From a virus: 22,179 nt of DNA. The stretch spans positions 1 through 22,179 of IMG/VR virus record IMGVR_UViG_3300006793_005530. The stretch is one strand, 5' to 3'. The position numbers were made by a program, and so were the translations under genes. Positions 6,896 through 13,588 of the stretch are shown here, piece after piece. The notes under the pieces were generated by a model. That model had not been told where the DNA came from. It saw nothing but the letters and a program-made list of their open reading frames with translations, and did no database searches. Positions within the stretch are counted from its first letter, which is position 1. The number at the start of each line of letters is the position of its first letter.

Positions 6896-8065
6896 TCAAT
6901 CCCAGTCGTCATCCCAGTCGTCATCGTCGCCAGTAGTCCATTCACCATCGGCTTTCGCTTCCGGCTTCTTGGAGGCATCAGTAGTACCTTTTGGCTTAGA
7001 CGCTTGAGTAGGTTCTTCCTTGACTTCTTCCTTGACTTCTTCCTTGACTTCCTCTTCCGAGTCGTCATCGTCGTCGTCGTCAAGGTCAATAGTTTCAACA
7101 GTGTCATTGTTGAAGTATGAAGAAGCATCGTCGCCCGAATCGTCACCTGTGTTTGGTGTTTCAGGTTTTGGTGGTGCGATTGTAATAATTCCAACTGCAC
7201 ATTCTATTGTAGCCGATAACCCGTATTGGTCGGACATTGAAGTTGTTATCAGTGCCAATACTTCGGAGTATTTACCAAAAGCATTAGCAGTTGAAGATGA
7301 ACAAAGAGCATTGAGTAATAGGTTTTCACCGGACTCAATTGCTTCAATAGTCATTGTTGATTCGTCTTTCAGCAACATTTTACCAAATGTATTACCTGTT
7401 TTAGACTGTTGAACACCCGAATAAGAAACGGTTGCTTCCACCATGCGGTAGTCATTTCTATTTCTGGATATATCATTTTCCAATTCAGCAATAGGTGTTA
7501 CATCGTAAGTATCACGGAGTAGTTGAACCTTGTCACCATGACCATCAAACTCTTCCTCAACAAATACTGTCATACCCGATAGAGGGCGTAGGTCAAGAAT
7601 ATCAAGGTCAAGGTTTCGACATGAAACTGGCGCACTGTATGTTCCATTTTGAACAATGTCGTCAGCCAAAGAAGCGTCTTCATCCCATAGACCCATCTTG
7701 AAAAGAGCCGGTGACATAGTGCTATCTCCATCTTCAATTACAACAGAGCCAAATACATTAGCCATAGCACGGCCATTTCTTAGTATTCTGGATTCACAAG
7801 ACCAAATATCTAAGTGAGCCACATAGGATTTTTGCCTTAGCATTGATGAGAGGTCGGACATAATACAATTCGCTACAAATCTCTGTGCGCTTGCAGTCTT
7901 GATTCCGCCTAAGTCAGCAATTGAATCTTTTAGTTCCTGTGCTTTTTTCTTAAACATTAGAGCGACGGGTTGTTCATCTTTGAATATCCCGTTTTGAACG
8001 CCCTTGTCAATGAAAGGTTGCAGTCTTTGTTTTACGCTTTTTGGTAGTGTTGCTTTTTTCGCCAT
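6896..8065 (-). CDS. single-stranded DNA-binding protein (OB-fold) with acidic C-terminal tail
   Basis: A 389-aa protein. Residues about 205-300 read like an OB-fold (YRMVEATVSYSGVQQSKTGN, then TFGKMLLKDESTMTIEAI). The stretch about 75-180 may hold a second OB-fold (SYVAHLDIWSCESRILRNGR onward). After a Pro/Gly-rich linker the C-terminus is extremely acidic (runs of Asp, three EEVK units, ending DDDDWDDDWD). Bacterial and phage SSBs use such tails to dock partners and to be displaced from DNA. Its place between the MCM-like helicase and the RecA-like/nuclease pair supports an ssDNA-binding role. TATATGA at 8101-8107 is 39 nt before the ATG, leaving a short leader with AAGTGAT. I cannot assign it to a named RPA or SSB family. 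Confidence 0.66.
   Translation of the reverse strand: MAKKATLPKSVKQRLQPFIDKGVQNGIFKDEQPVALMFKKKAQELKDSIADLGGIKTASAQRFVANCIMSDLSSMLRQKSYVAHLDIWSCESRILRNGRAMANVFGSVVIEDGDSTMSPALFKMGLWDEDASLADDIVQNGTYSAPVSCRNLDLDILDLRPLSGMTVFVEEEFDGHGDKVQLLRDTYDVTPIAELENDISRNRNDYRMVEATVSYSGVQQSKTGNTFGKMLLKDESTMTIEAIESGENLLLNALCSSSTANAFGKYSEVLALITTSMSDQYGLSATIECAVGIITIAPPKPETPNTGDDSGDDASSYFNNDTVETIDLDDDDDDDSEEEVKEEVKEEVKEEPTQASKPKGTTDASKKPEAKADGEWTTGDDDDWDDDWD
7013..7048. repeat. three tandem 12-bp repeats coding for the EEVK units
   Basis: TTCTTCCTTGAC occurs three times in a row without change. It keeps the reading frame and encodes VKEE units in the acidic tail of the SSB-like protein. A degenerate fourth unit follows. 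Confidence 0.85.
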
Positions 8066-8100
8066 ATTATCACTTCGTATTCTGTCCTATTATCCACACC

Positions 8101-8107
8101 TATATGA
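8101..8107 (-). promoter_or_regulatory. TATA-box promoter for the SSB-like gene
   Basis: The minus strand reads TTCATTCATATAGGTGTGG, with the box centre 39 nt upstream of the ATG at 8065. This predicts a leader of about 13 nt, unlike the leaderless neighbours. Confidence 0.6.
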
Positions 8108-8116
8108 ATGAATATC

Positions 8117-10099
8117 TTAATCCTCATCTTCCATGTCGTCAATTTGAGCATTTAGCATGGCTTCCCATAGTTCGTCATCTTCGGGTGCTATCTGCTTTGA
8201 ACTTGTTTGAATATTCTCGATAACTTCCCTACGCTTGCTTAGTTTGTCGGTGGCTATGTTTTCACCACTAAACCATGCTGAACCTGAAAATAAATTCGTT
8301 TTATGCTTTGAATCACCAATTACTTCATCTATCAATGTCTTTTTGCCTTGAGGTCTAAGATAGGCAGGTAGGAACAGTGACCGCCAAACGCTTGATTGTT
8401 CTTTAGTACAACCGATTGACTTTAGATTATCTTTATCCGACCCTTTGATTGGATGAAGTATTTTTGCTTTTACTGCCTGTTGTAAAATATCATCGTATTC
8501 GGTTATTATCTCCGGTAGTTTGTTTCTCGCTGCTTCAACAAATAATGGTGCAAGTGCATAATCATCCATCAATCCTGCTTTGGATTTGACAATTTTGTAA
8601 GTCTTTCTGCCGCCGCCTCTGCCGCCGCCTCTGCGACTAACTTCAACCAACCCTGCATCTTCTAAGGTTGGCAGGTGCTTTTCCTTCAAGGCATTCTTAG
8701 TGGTGCTAAAAGCGTGAATACTCAACCATTGTAGTATGTTGTCCTCTGTGAGAGAACGCCTTGCTTCTTGCATAGCATTCATTTGTTGAAATATAGTCCA
8801 AGTTCCGTCAGGTACACCCGACAAACTGGCTCTTAGAACAAGGTCACAAAGAAGTAGGCCAATGACATTATCTTCAATTGATGACAATAAAAATTCTTGT
8901 TCGTCATCTGTTTTTTGTACTGGCCGTTGGTTTTGATGCAACAAAGTAACTGCATCTATTATTGACAATACCTTGCCTATATCCCTTTGGTGTTGAGCAT
9001 TTCTTGCAGGGAAGAAGTCAGCCATTAGAGGGGCGAATATGTTCCTAACTTTGTATTGAGTTAGTCCGAGCATAGACGCTTGTAGTAGTTTCAAATCTGG
9101 ATGAATAGTAAATTTCTCCGGTCTTGCTTTTTGCATCAAAGCATTCTTAACAACATTATCAACTTTCTCAACTGTGGTATCGGGAGTCATAATCAATTGA
9201 CGGGTTATCTGTTCAGCCTCGCTTGGATTTCTTGTAGTCAGGGTGATAAATGATGGCCTTCCTCTAATGATGAAGTCCTTTGTTTCTATTTCACCCGATA
9301 ACTCATTCTTGATTGGAGTTTTCCAAACTAACTCATCATCGTCACCGCTCATAATCGGTTTCATCTTTTTGATAAAAGCGTATGATTCATCCTTTTCCAA
9401 GACAACAATGCAACGCCCATCAACATTAACAATGAAGTTACCTTCCTCATCAATCTCATCGTAGTCGTACTTCAATGCCTCTTTCGATGCACCCGCTAAA
9501 ACCATAATCATACTCTTAGGAAAACCGTTTCTCGCCGTCAGGGTCATGTATGTTTTTCCACTGGCCGACTGTCCTATCATTTCAAGATTAAGTGGATTGT
9601 CGGTCTTACAAGACAAGAAAACAAGGAAGGTTAGCATGAGGTTTGCATCATCACCAACAAACGGTGTTTCTCTTGATTCGTGGAGGATTGAATTTACCTT
9701 ATCGAGCAAATGTCTTTCTCCCAAAAAATTACTAATGGTATTCTCATCAATAGACCCGTAGGTGCTTTCTTCACCTTCAAATGTTTCAGTTTCGACTTGA
9801 ATTTTATCTTTCATTGGTGCAGGAGTATATTTTCCATCCCGAAGTATAGTTCCGGCTTGCAGGAAGTCATCTGTAAAATCTTTAGAATCAACAATACCTG
9901 CGCTCTTAGCAAGTCGAGCAATTGAATGTTGGGATAGGACATTTACCTTGCCCTGTGGCTTTTCATCTATCTCGACTGCAAACTCCATCCTGCCCTTTGT
10001 TGATGTAAGGAAGGTCAAAGATATGCTTATGTCGCCCGATTCAAACTCAAATACGGTTGAAGATTCGGGGGATTGTTTTACTTCAAGGTCAGTCGCCAT
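8117..10099 (-). CDS. AAA+ ATPase, MCM-like replicative helicase candidate
   Basis: About 660 aa from the ATG at 10099; residues below count from a TTG three codons earlier. Walker A is GQSASGKT (179-186), the Walker B-like strand CIVVLEKDE (233-241), and a sensor-1 Asn lies in ITLTTRNPSE (about 294). An Arg-containing helix ARNAQHQRDI (368-377) may hold sensor-2 or finger arginines. A winged-helix domain follows (about 455-510), whose wing is unusually Gly/Arg-rich (RRGGGRGGGRKTYK). The C-terminus is acidic. This layout of AAA+ core plus C-terminal winged helix matches archaeal and viral MCM-like helicases, which unwind DNA at forks. The canonical MCM Zn-binding N-terminal domain is not visible. 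The ATG is 27 nt from a TATA-like element (ATTCATAATGG). A phage primase-associated helicase is the main alternative. Confidence 0.68.
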   Translation of the reverse strand: MATDLEVKQSPESSTVFEFESGDISISLTFLTSTKGRMEFAVEIDEKPQGKVNVLSQHSIARLAKSAGIVDSKDFTDDFLQAGTILRDGKYTPAPMKDKIQVETETFEGEESTYGSIDENTISNFLGERHLLDKVNSILHESRETPFVGDDANLMLTFLVFLSCKTDNPLNLEMIGQSASGKTYMTLTARNGFPKSMIMVLAGASKEALKYDYDEIDEEGNFIVNVDGRCIVVLEKDESYAFIKKMKPIMSGDDDELVWKTPIKNELSGEIETKDFIIRGRPSFITLTTRNPSEAEQITRQLIMTPDTTVEKVDNVVKNALMQKARPEKFTIHPDLKLLQASMLGLTQYKVRNIFAPLMADFFPARNAQHQRDIGKVLSIIDAVTLLHQNQRPVQKTDDEQEFLLSSIEDNVIGLLLCDLVLRASLSGVPDGTWTIFQQMNAMQEARRSLTEDNILQWLSIHAFSTTKNALKEKHLPTLEDAGLVEVSRRGGGRGGGRKTYKIVKSKAGLMDDYALAPLFVEAARNKLPEIITEYDDILQQAVKAKILHPIKGSDKDNLKSIGCTKEQSSVWRSLFLPAYLRPQGKKTLIDEVIGDSKHKTNLFSGSAWFSGENIATDKLSKRREVIENIQTSSKQIAPEDDELWEAMLNAQIDDMEDED

Positions 10100-10120
10100 A
10101 TCTGTCAAGGTGCATACCCA

Positions 10121-10130
10121 CCATTATGAA
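10121..10130 (-). promoter_or_regulatory. TATA-like promoter for the AAA+ ATPase gene
   Basis: The minus strand reads TTCATAATGGTGGG, a one-base variant of the TTCATATAGGTG promoters, centred 27 nt before the ATG at 10099. A second TATA-like tract (ACATATATGTATAA, about 10157-10170) lies further upstream and would give a longer leader. Confidence 0.45.
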
Positions 10131-10221
10131 TTAATCCTTCAAACCATTCTCTTTAGTTTATACATATATGTTATCTGTTATGTGTGTGTGTTAGTATGTG
10201 TTGTAGTATGAATAATTAGGA

Positions 10222-10242
10222 TAACCCCCCGTAGGGGGGTTA
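10222..10242. terminator. perfect 9-bp GC-rich hairpin, possible terminator or RNA 3' stabiliser
   Basis: TAACCCCCC-GTA-GGGGGGTTA is a perfect inverted repeat with a 3-nt loop. It lies between the candidate RNA and the AAA+ ATPase promoter. No T-run follows it on either strand, so it is not a textbook terminator. It could instead mark a replication or protein-binding site. Confidence 0.5.
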
Positions 10243-10348
10243 AAGAATCAGACAATTGCAGGGTTTGAACCGTCAAGGTCTTTCAAAACTATATGCAAGA
10301 AAAACACTTGGCGACAAAAACACCAATTAATTGTAATCATTAATATTG

Positions 10349-10541
10349 AAAAAGATGTGCCTTGCCCGCCCGTTCTATCTCACCATCTGCCGCTCAACCG
10401 AGCGAGAGCCTTAACTGTCGGGGGCAAGGACTTTTTTGACACACTTTCCTTTCCGTACAGAGCCTCCGCCCATTCCCCCCGTCGAGGGTGGATTCGTAGG
10501 TTGTGGTCCGGTATTGCAGTCGTTTCATGTGTCGGCTACAA
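10349..10541 (-). ncRNA. candidate structured non-coding RNA, about 190 nt
   Basis: The gene-free stretch 10131-10580 has a strong promoter at its right end (TATATAA 10562-10568) with no ORF to drive. From the predicted start near 10541, the minus strand is clearly more GC-rich than the flanks. It can form several helices: GACACA with TGTGTC (arms 10528-10533 and 10438-10443), CCTTGCCC with GGGCAAGG (10422-10429 and 10360-10367), a CGCTC-GGTT-GAGCG hairpin inside the latter (10391-10404), and a C-rich/G-rich hairpin around 10474-10493. The GC-rich part ends at a T5 run (10349-10353), a plausible archaeal terminator, after which the sequence is AT-rich. It matches no RNA I recognise. Helices, promoter and T-run are seen; expression and function are inferred. 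Confidence 0.48.
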
Positions 10542-10543
10542 AC

Positions 10544-10582
10544 AATGGTAGTGACCACCCCTATATAAGTATATCGCCTATT
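10544..10582 (-). promoter_or_regulatory. promoter B, orphan copy of promoter A
   Basis: This 39-bp stretch matches promoter A (3853-3891) at 35 positions. The match covers the AATAGGCG box, the TATA box and a near-palindromic GGTGGTCACTACC downstream. It begins at the stop codon of the hub gene and has no open reading frame after it, so it most likely drives the structured segment to its left. Confidence 0.62.
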
Positions 10583-12431
10583 AGTTAGATAATTCCAACG
10601 CTAACTGCAAAGTCTTAGTCAAATCAGGTGATTCTCTTCCCACATTTAGTGTCATTGAAGGTGGGCTATCAACAGTCATATTCCACGACACACCCATGAT
10701 TCTATGTATTCCTGATATTCCAGTCGTGGCAAATTCCATAGCGTCACCAACTCTAATATCGAATGTTGAAGGTATTCCATCAACTGAATATCTAACCTTT
10801 GCCCTACCTATGTTTGATAACATTAGTTTGGCAAACCTCTCCGCTTGAATATTATTCGTTATTGAAGATTCAGTAAATATTTTTTGAACGGGTCTTGTTG
10901 GATATTGTACGCTACCAATGTTCGGATAAGTGAAGTTTATTCCGGCAGTTTCATTCATCACAACTACAACATTGAAAAAATCCAAATCTCCTTTATCTTG
11001 CTCAACATAAGTTGGGTAAAAATCCAAAGGCTTACTTGTTCTTCCGGTAGCCGTTAATTCTCCACCCCTTAGAGGTTGTAAATTGCTATCCGCCAAATCT
11101 TGTAATATCCTAATGTTGATAAGTCCAGTTTTCTCTGCTCTCAAAGAATGTATTTTTGGTGCGGAGTTCATGAATTGTAAAACTGATTGACATGCACTTA
11201 GAATTGTTTTATTTGCTACGCTCAAGGAGTTAGGAACAACTACATTTGATTCAACAATTATGCTATCAATTGGAATAGGAACGGAAGAACCCGCTATCAG
11301 GTTTTTTAGTATCGCTAAACCATCACTTGTTGAAATAAGTTTACTGGATTGAACTATTTCATTCGATAAGTAGCCCAATGTATCTAAGCAGGTCAGGGTG
11401 ATTGACCTTGCCGTTTCTTGTATATCCGATACATAACCTGTGTAAATCAAAGGTGGATTAGCCCAATTATTCGGTGAAAGATAAACTTGAACTGTATCTC
11501 CGACATTGACAATTCCTTCCCTCCTTCCTTGAATGCTTGAAATTGAAATGTTCATACTGCGTGGTGTATTCAATCCTTCCGAGCATGATATTGAAGTTAT
11601 GCCCTTCAATAACCCTAAGCCATTAACTACAACCATAGGGCAATTTGGTATTCCTTCATCTTCCGATATTTGACCATAGATATTACGATACAATACTTGC
11701 CTTGACCGTGCAAAAAATACTCTGTGTTTCCAACCATTTCTCAACCCGCCGAGTCTAAGTGACTTCGGCCTAAATTGATATTTCAGTCCTTCGGGATTCC
11801 ACCCGCCGTTTGTAAAGCCTAAATCCCCCAAATCAAATTCTAAGCCTCCATCTTGAACAGAGGAAGGTTCACCGTTTGAAAATGGAGTTGTAGTAAAAGC
11901 AAATCCACCCCTTGACCCACCGCCTCTTCTGGTTGTCAAGTCATTTATGTCGCCAATTGGTGAAGATGAATAGGCGTGAAACCCCATACCTGCAACATCA
12001 CCGCTACCTATGTTACCTCCCCCTCCAACGCCCGAAGCGAATATTTGGGGGTCAAATGGTCTTGGCACGGCTAAACTTGTGTAGCAAACTGTTTCTATCC
12101 TGTCTTGAAGATAATTACCGCCTATATCGGAAGGAAATGGTATCAAAGATAAACCAAAATCGCTCGGATAATGAATTGGCCGCTCCATCATTTCTTTTTC
12201 ACTTACAGATTGGGCTATTGGGGTTGATAGTTTTTCATTCTCTTGGAGTTCATGTGTTACAGTTTCAGCGTAGGTTCTTGAAACCCATCTGGCAATAGCA
12301 GTTCTTGGTATTCTGTGGTCTTGACCTATTTCCTCTATGTCCTGCTTCATTTCATCGGGAGGTAGTATGTAGGAAAAGCCGTCTTCCGGCTTCCTAACAA
12401 TCCTGTTATACCTCTCAATAGCATCGGACAT
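10581..12431 (-). CDS. baseplate/tail hub protein
   Basis: A 616-aa protein. The central section (about 295-360) reads MNISISSIQGRREGIVNVGD, then TVQVYLS, LIYTGYVSDIQETARSITLT and CLDTLGYLS. This is the pattern of the gpD/gp27-type hub domain ('G-D-x-V-x-V-y-l ... y-x-G-x-v ... i-x-x-x-a-x-D-x-x-x-x-L'). The C-terminal part (VRYSVDGIPSTFDIRVGDAM, then GISGIHRIMGVSW) continues as a second beta-rich domain typical of such hubs. The N-terminal 280 residues are Gly-rich and not recognised. In contractile and flexible tails this protein forms the ring joining the tube to the tip. It starts 9 nt after the previous gene without a visible Shine-Dalgarno site. The fibre gene lies upstream in the same direction. 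Confidence 0.66.
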   Translation of the reverse strand: MSDAIERYNRIVRKPEDGFSYILPPDEMKQDIEEIGQDHRIPRTAIARWVSRTYAETVTHELQENEKLSTPIAQSVSEKEMMERPIHYPSDFGLSLIPFPSDIGGNYLQDRIETVCYTSLAVPRPFDPQIFASGVGGGGNIGSGDVAGMGFHAYSSSPIGDINDLTTRRGGGSRGGFAFTTTPFSNGEPSSVQDGGLEFDLGDLGFTNGGWNPEGLKYQFRPKSLRLGGLRNGWKHRVFFARSRQVLYRNIYGQISEDEGIPNCPMVVVNGLGLLKGITSISCSEGLNTPRSMNISISSIQGRREGIVNVGDTVQVYLSPNNWANPPLIYTGYVSDIQETARSITLTCLDTLGYLSNEIVQSSKLISTSDGLAILKNLIAGSSVPIPIDSIIVESNVVVPNSLSVANKTILSACQSVLQFMNSAPKIHSLRAEKTGLINIRILQDLADSNLQPLRGGELTATGRTSKPLDFYPTYVEQDKGDLDFFNVVVVMNETAGINFTYPNIGSVQYPTRPVQKIFTESSITNNIQAERFAKLMLSNIGRAKVRYSVDGIPSTFDIRVGDAMEFATTGISGIHRIMGVSWNMTVDSPPSMTLNVGRESPDLTKTLQLALELSN

Positions 12432-12440
12432 ATTGTATGG

Positions 12441-12650
12441 TTACTGGTTATCGTTATTAACCATTTTAGGCATAAACGATTTACCCTCGCCTCTTTTACC
12501 GATGGTCGAAGTGTCAGTGGGTGTGGTGAAAGATTTACCTTCATTTCTCATGCCTGTTAAACAATACATAATTTTCCCTTTCTCTGCATTCCACGCATAA
12601 ACTGTGTCACCTACTACTAATCTTCTAACTGCTCCTTGTTTTCTGTCCAT
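12441..12650 (-). CDS. 69-aa protein with duplicated EGKSF motif, unknown
   Basis: A small basic protein. Its N-terminal half (RRLVVGDTVYAWNAEKGKIM) looks like a small beta-barrel, and its C-terminal half carries EGKSF twice about 19 residues apart (RNEGKSF and RGEGKSF). I do not recognise a family. Promoter C (TATATAA 12674-12680) lies 27 nt before the ATG, so the message is probably leaderless and continues into the hub gene 9 nt later. That pairing suggests a tail-related or regulatory role, without proof. Confidence 0.55.
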   Translation of the reverse strand: MDRKQGAVRRLVVGDTVYAWNAEKGKIMYCLTGMRNEGKSFTTPTDTSTIGKRGEGKSFMPKMVNNDNQ

Positions 12651-12673
12651 GTTACAAGATGGGAGGCCACCCC

Positions 12674-12694
12674 TATATAAGACTACCGCCTATT
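12674..12694 (-). promoter_or_regulatory. promoter C with AATAGG box
   Basis: The minus strand reads AATAGGCGG, 7 further nt, then TTATATAGGGGTGG. The TATA centre is 27 nt before the ATG at 12650. The AATAGGCG box (12687-12694) lies inside the last codons of the zinc-ribbon gene and matches the boxes in promoters A and B. Confidence 0.65.
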
Positions 12695-12811
12695 TTTCCA
12701 CCAACTTAGATTCTTATCCCAAATAAAATTACACCGACGACATTTTATCTGAATTTTATCGCCAAGTGAAAAACCTCTAACAGTTCCACCTTTGCATTTG
12801 GGGCATTTCAC
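12683..12811 (-). CDS. 42-aa zinc-ribbon protein (Com-like)
   Basis: I found this by reading past the stop of the membrane-protein gene. A GTG at 12811 overlaps that stop (ATGTGA) and opens a 42-aa frame ending in TAG at 12683. It begins MKCPKCKGGTVRGF and continues KIQIKCRRCNFIWDKN. CPKC and CRRC are separated by 17 residues, the two knuckles of a zinc ribbon. Phage Mu Com, a small RNA-binding translation activator, has this form, and related ribbons are common in phages. The overlap implies coupled translation. The four cysteines in two CxxC pairs make a chance frame unlikely. The target is unknown. Confidence 0.75.
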   Translation of the reverse strand: MKCPKCKGGTVRGFSLGDKIQIKCRRCNFIWDKNLSWWKNRR

Positions 12812-13476
12812 ATTATCAACTCGTACTTCTCACTATAATTTATCTTTGGAAGGTCATCAAACCTTGTCTGTATTTCTTCCATGTGTTTCATGAAAAGTAA
12901 AACGGTTTGCTCAATGAGTTCTTCTTCATCAAGGTTTAAACTCGCCAAAGCCGCCCTTTCTTTATCATGTTCCTTCGCCATTTTTACACGGAAAATTTCT
13001 ATATCCACATCTCTCTTTTTAATCCCAGTTTCAATGACTTTTTCTCCATATTCATTGGTAACGATTTGTGAGTAACGCATTGAATCACTTGACTTAAATA
13101 AGGCAATCAAACGCTTTTCATATTCTTCTAAGTCTATTTCATCAGCAAGGTGTAATTTTGTAAGATTGGTTTTTGCTTCTTCAAGTTCCTCGTATTCTCG
13201 CTTCCATTCTAAGTGTTTCCTCTCCGCATCTTCAATAAATTTTTGGCTTCTTTTTTTATCTCTAAAACTGGATATAGCAACAAATGGAATTATGATTGGT
13301 AAAAAAACAACAAAGATGCATATATATGCAATTATTCCAAAAATTATAACCACAAACATAAGTAAAAACCCTTGCCAAGCACCTTCAAGACTTCCTGTTA
13401 CAAAAAAACCCAGTATCGGGAAAAGTAGTATGAAGATTAAACCTCCTATCCTGTCCTCTATGTCTTGTTCATTCAT
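12808..13476 (-). CDS. membrane protein with coiled coil and SHOCT-like segment
   Basis: A 222-aa protein. Residues 11-70 hold two or three hydrophobic helices (GGLIFILLFPILGFFVTGSL, then LLMFVVIIFGIIAYICIFVV onward). A basic stop-transfer stretch (FRDKKRSQK) and a Glu/Lys-rich coiled coil (about 75-105) follow. The segment TKLHLADEIDLEEYEKRLIALF (about 106-127) resembles a SHOCT short oligomerisation domain. The C-terminus is acidic and helical. The topology predicts a small membrane anchor with a large cytoplasmic part. It could act in lysis, egress, host takeover or superinfection exclusion, and nothing decides among these. The ATG is coupled to the 39-aa gene (8-nt overlap) with AAGGTGA 7 nt before it. 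Confidence 0.72.
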   Translation of the reverse strand: MNEQDIEDRIGGLIFILLFPILGFFVTGSLEGAWQGFLLMFVVIIFGIIAYICIFVVFLPIIIPFVAISSFRDKKRSQKFIEDAERKHLEWKREYEELEEAKTNLTKLHLADEIDLEEYEKRLIALFKSSDSMRYSQIVTNEYGEKVIETGIKKRDVDIEIFRVKMAKEHDKERAALASLNLDEEELIEQTVLLFMKHMEEIQTRFDDLPKINYSEKYELIM

Positions 13477-13588
13477 TTTTAATCACCTTATCGTATCTAT
13501 CTAATAATATCTTAGCCAAATCTTCTTGACCCAAATGATGTATTATTGTGATAGCATCTATTGCTATTTTACTTATTGAATCATTCAT
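13469..13588 (-). CDS. 39-aa helical protein, unknown
   Basis: The frame can be extended upstream inside the preceding gene, but GGTGG stands 7 nt before the ATG at 13588. The 39-aa product (beginning MNDSISKIAIDAITIIHHLG, with EDLAKILLDRYDKVI) is fully helical. It overlaps both neighbours by 8 nt, a typical translationally coupled string. No family is recognised. Confidence 0.58.
   Translation of the reverse strand: MNDSISKIAIDAITIIHHLGQEDLAKILLDRYDKVIKNE

Noticed and set aside
7013-7048. CRISPR or regulatory repeat array
   Set aside because: The 12-bp repeats have no spacers, keep the reading frame and encode the acidic tail of the SSB-like protein.
9948-10211. plus-strand 87-codon frame over the start of the AAA+ gene
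   Set aside because: It is antisense to the AAA+ gene and its promoter, and its end is low-complexity GT-rich sequence.
10255-10290. tRNA-like T-loop (GGTTCAAACC on the minus strand)
   Set aside because: The TTCAAAC loop fits the consensus, but the flanking stem pairs only 3 of 5 positions and no acceptor or anticodon arms can be drawn.
10349-10541. RNase P or SRP RNA as identity of the structured segment
   Set aside because: GGAAAG and AGAAC fragments recall RNase P core motifs, but their order and spacing are wrong, and no SRP helix 8 motif is present.
11912-12298. plus-strand 128-codon frame over the hub gene
   Set aside because: It is antisense to the well-supported hub gene, with no TATA box or Shine-Dalgarno site.
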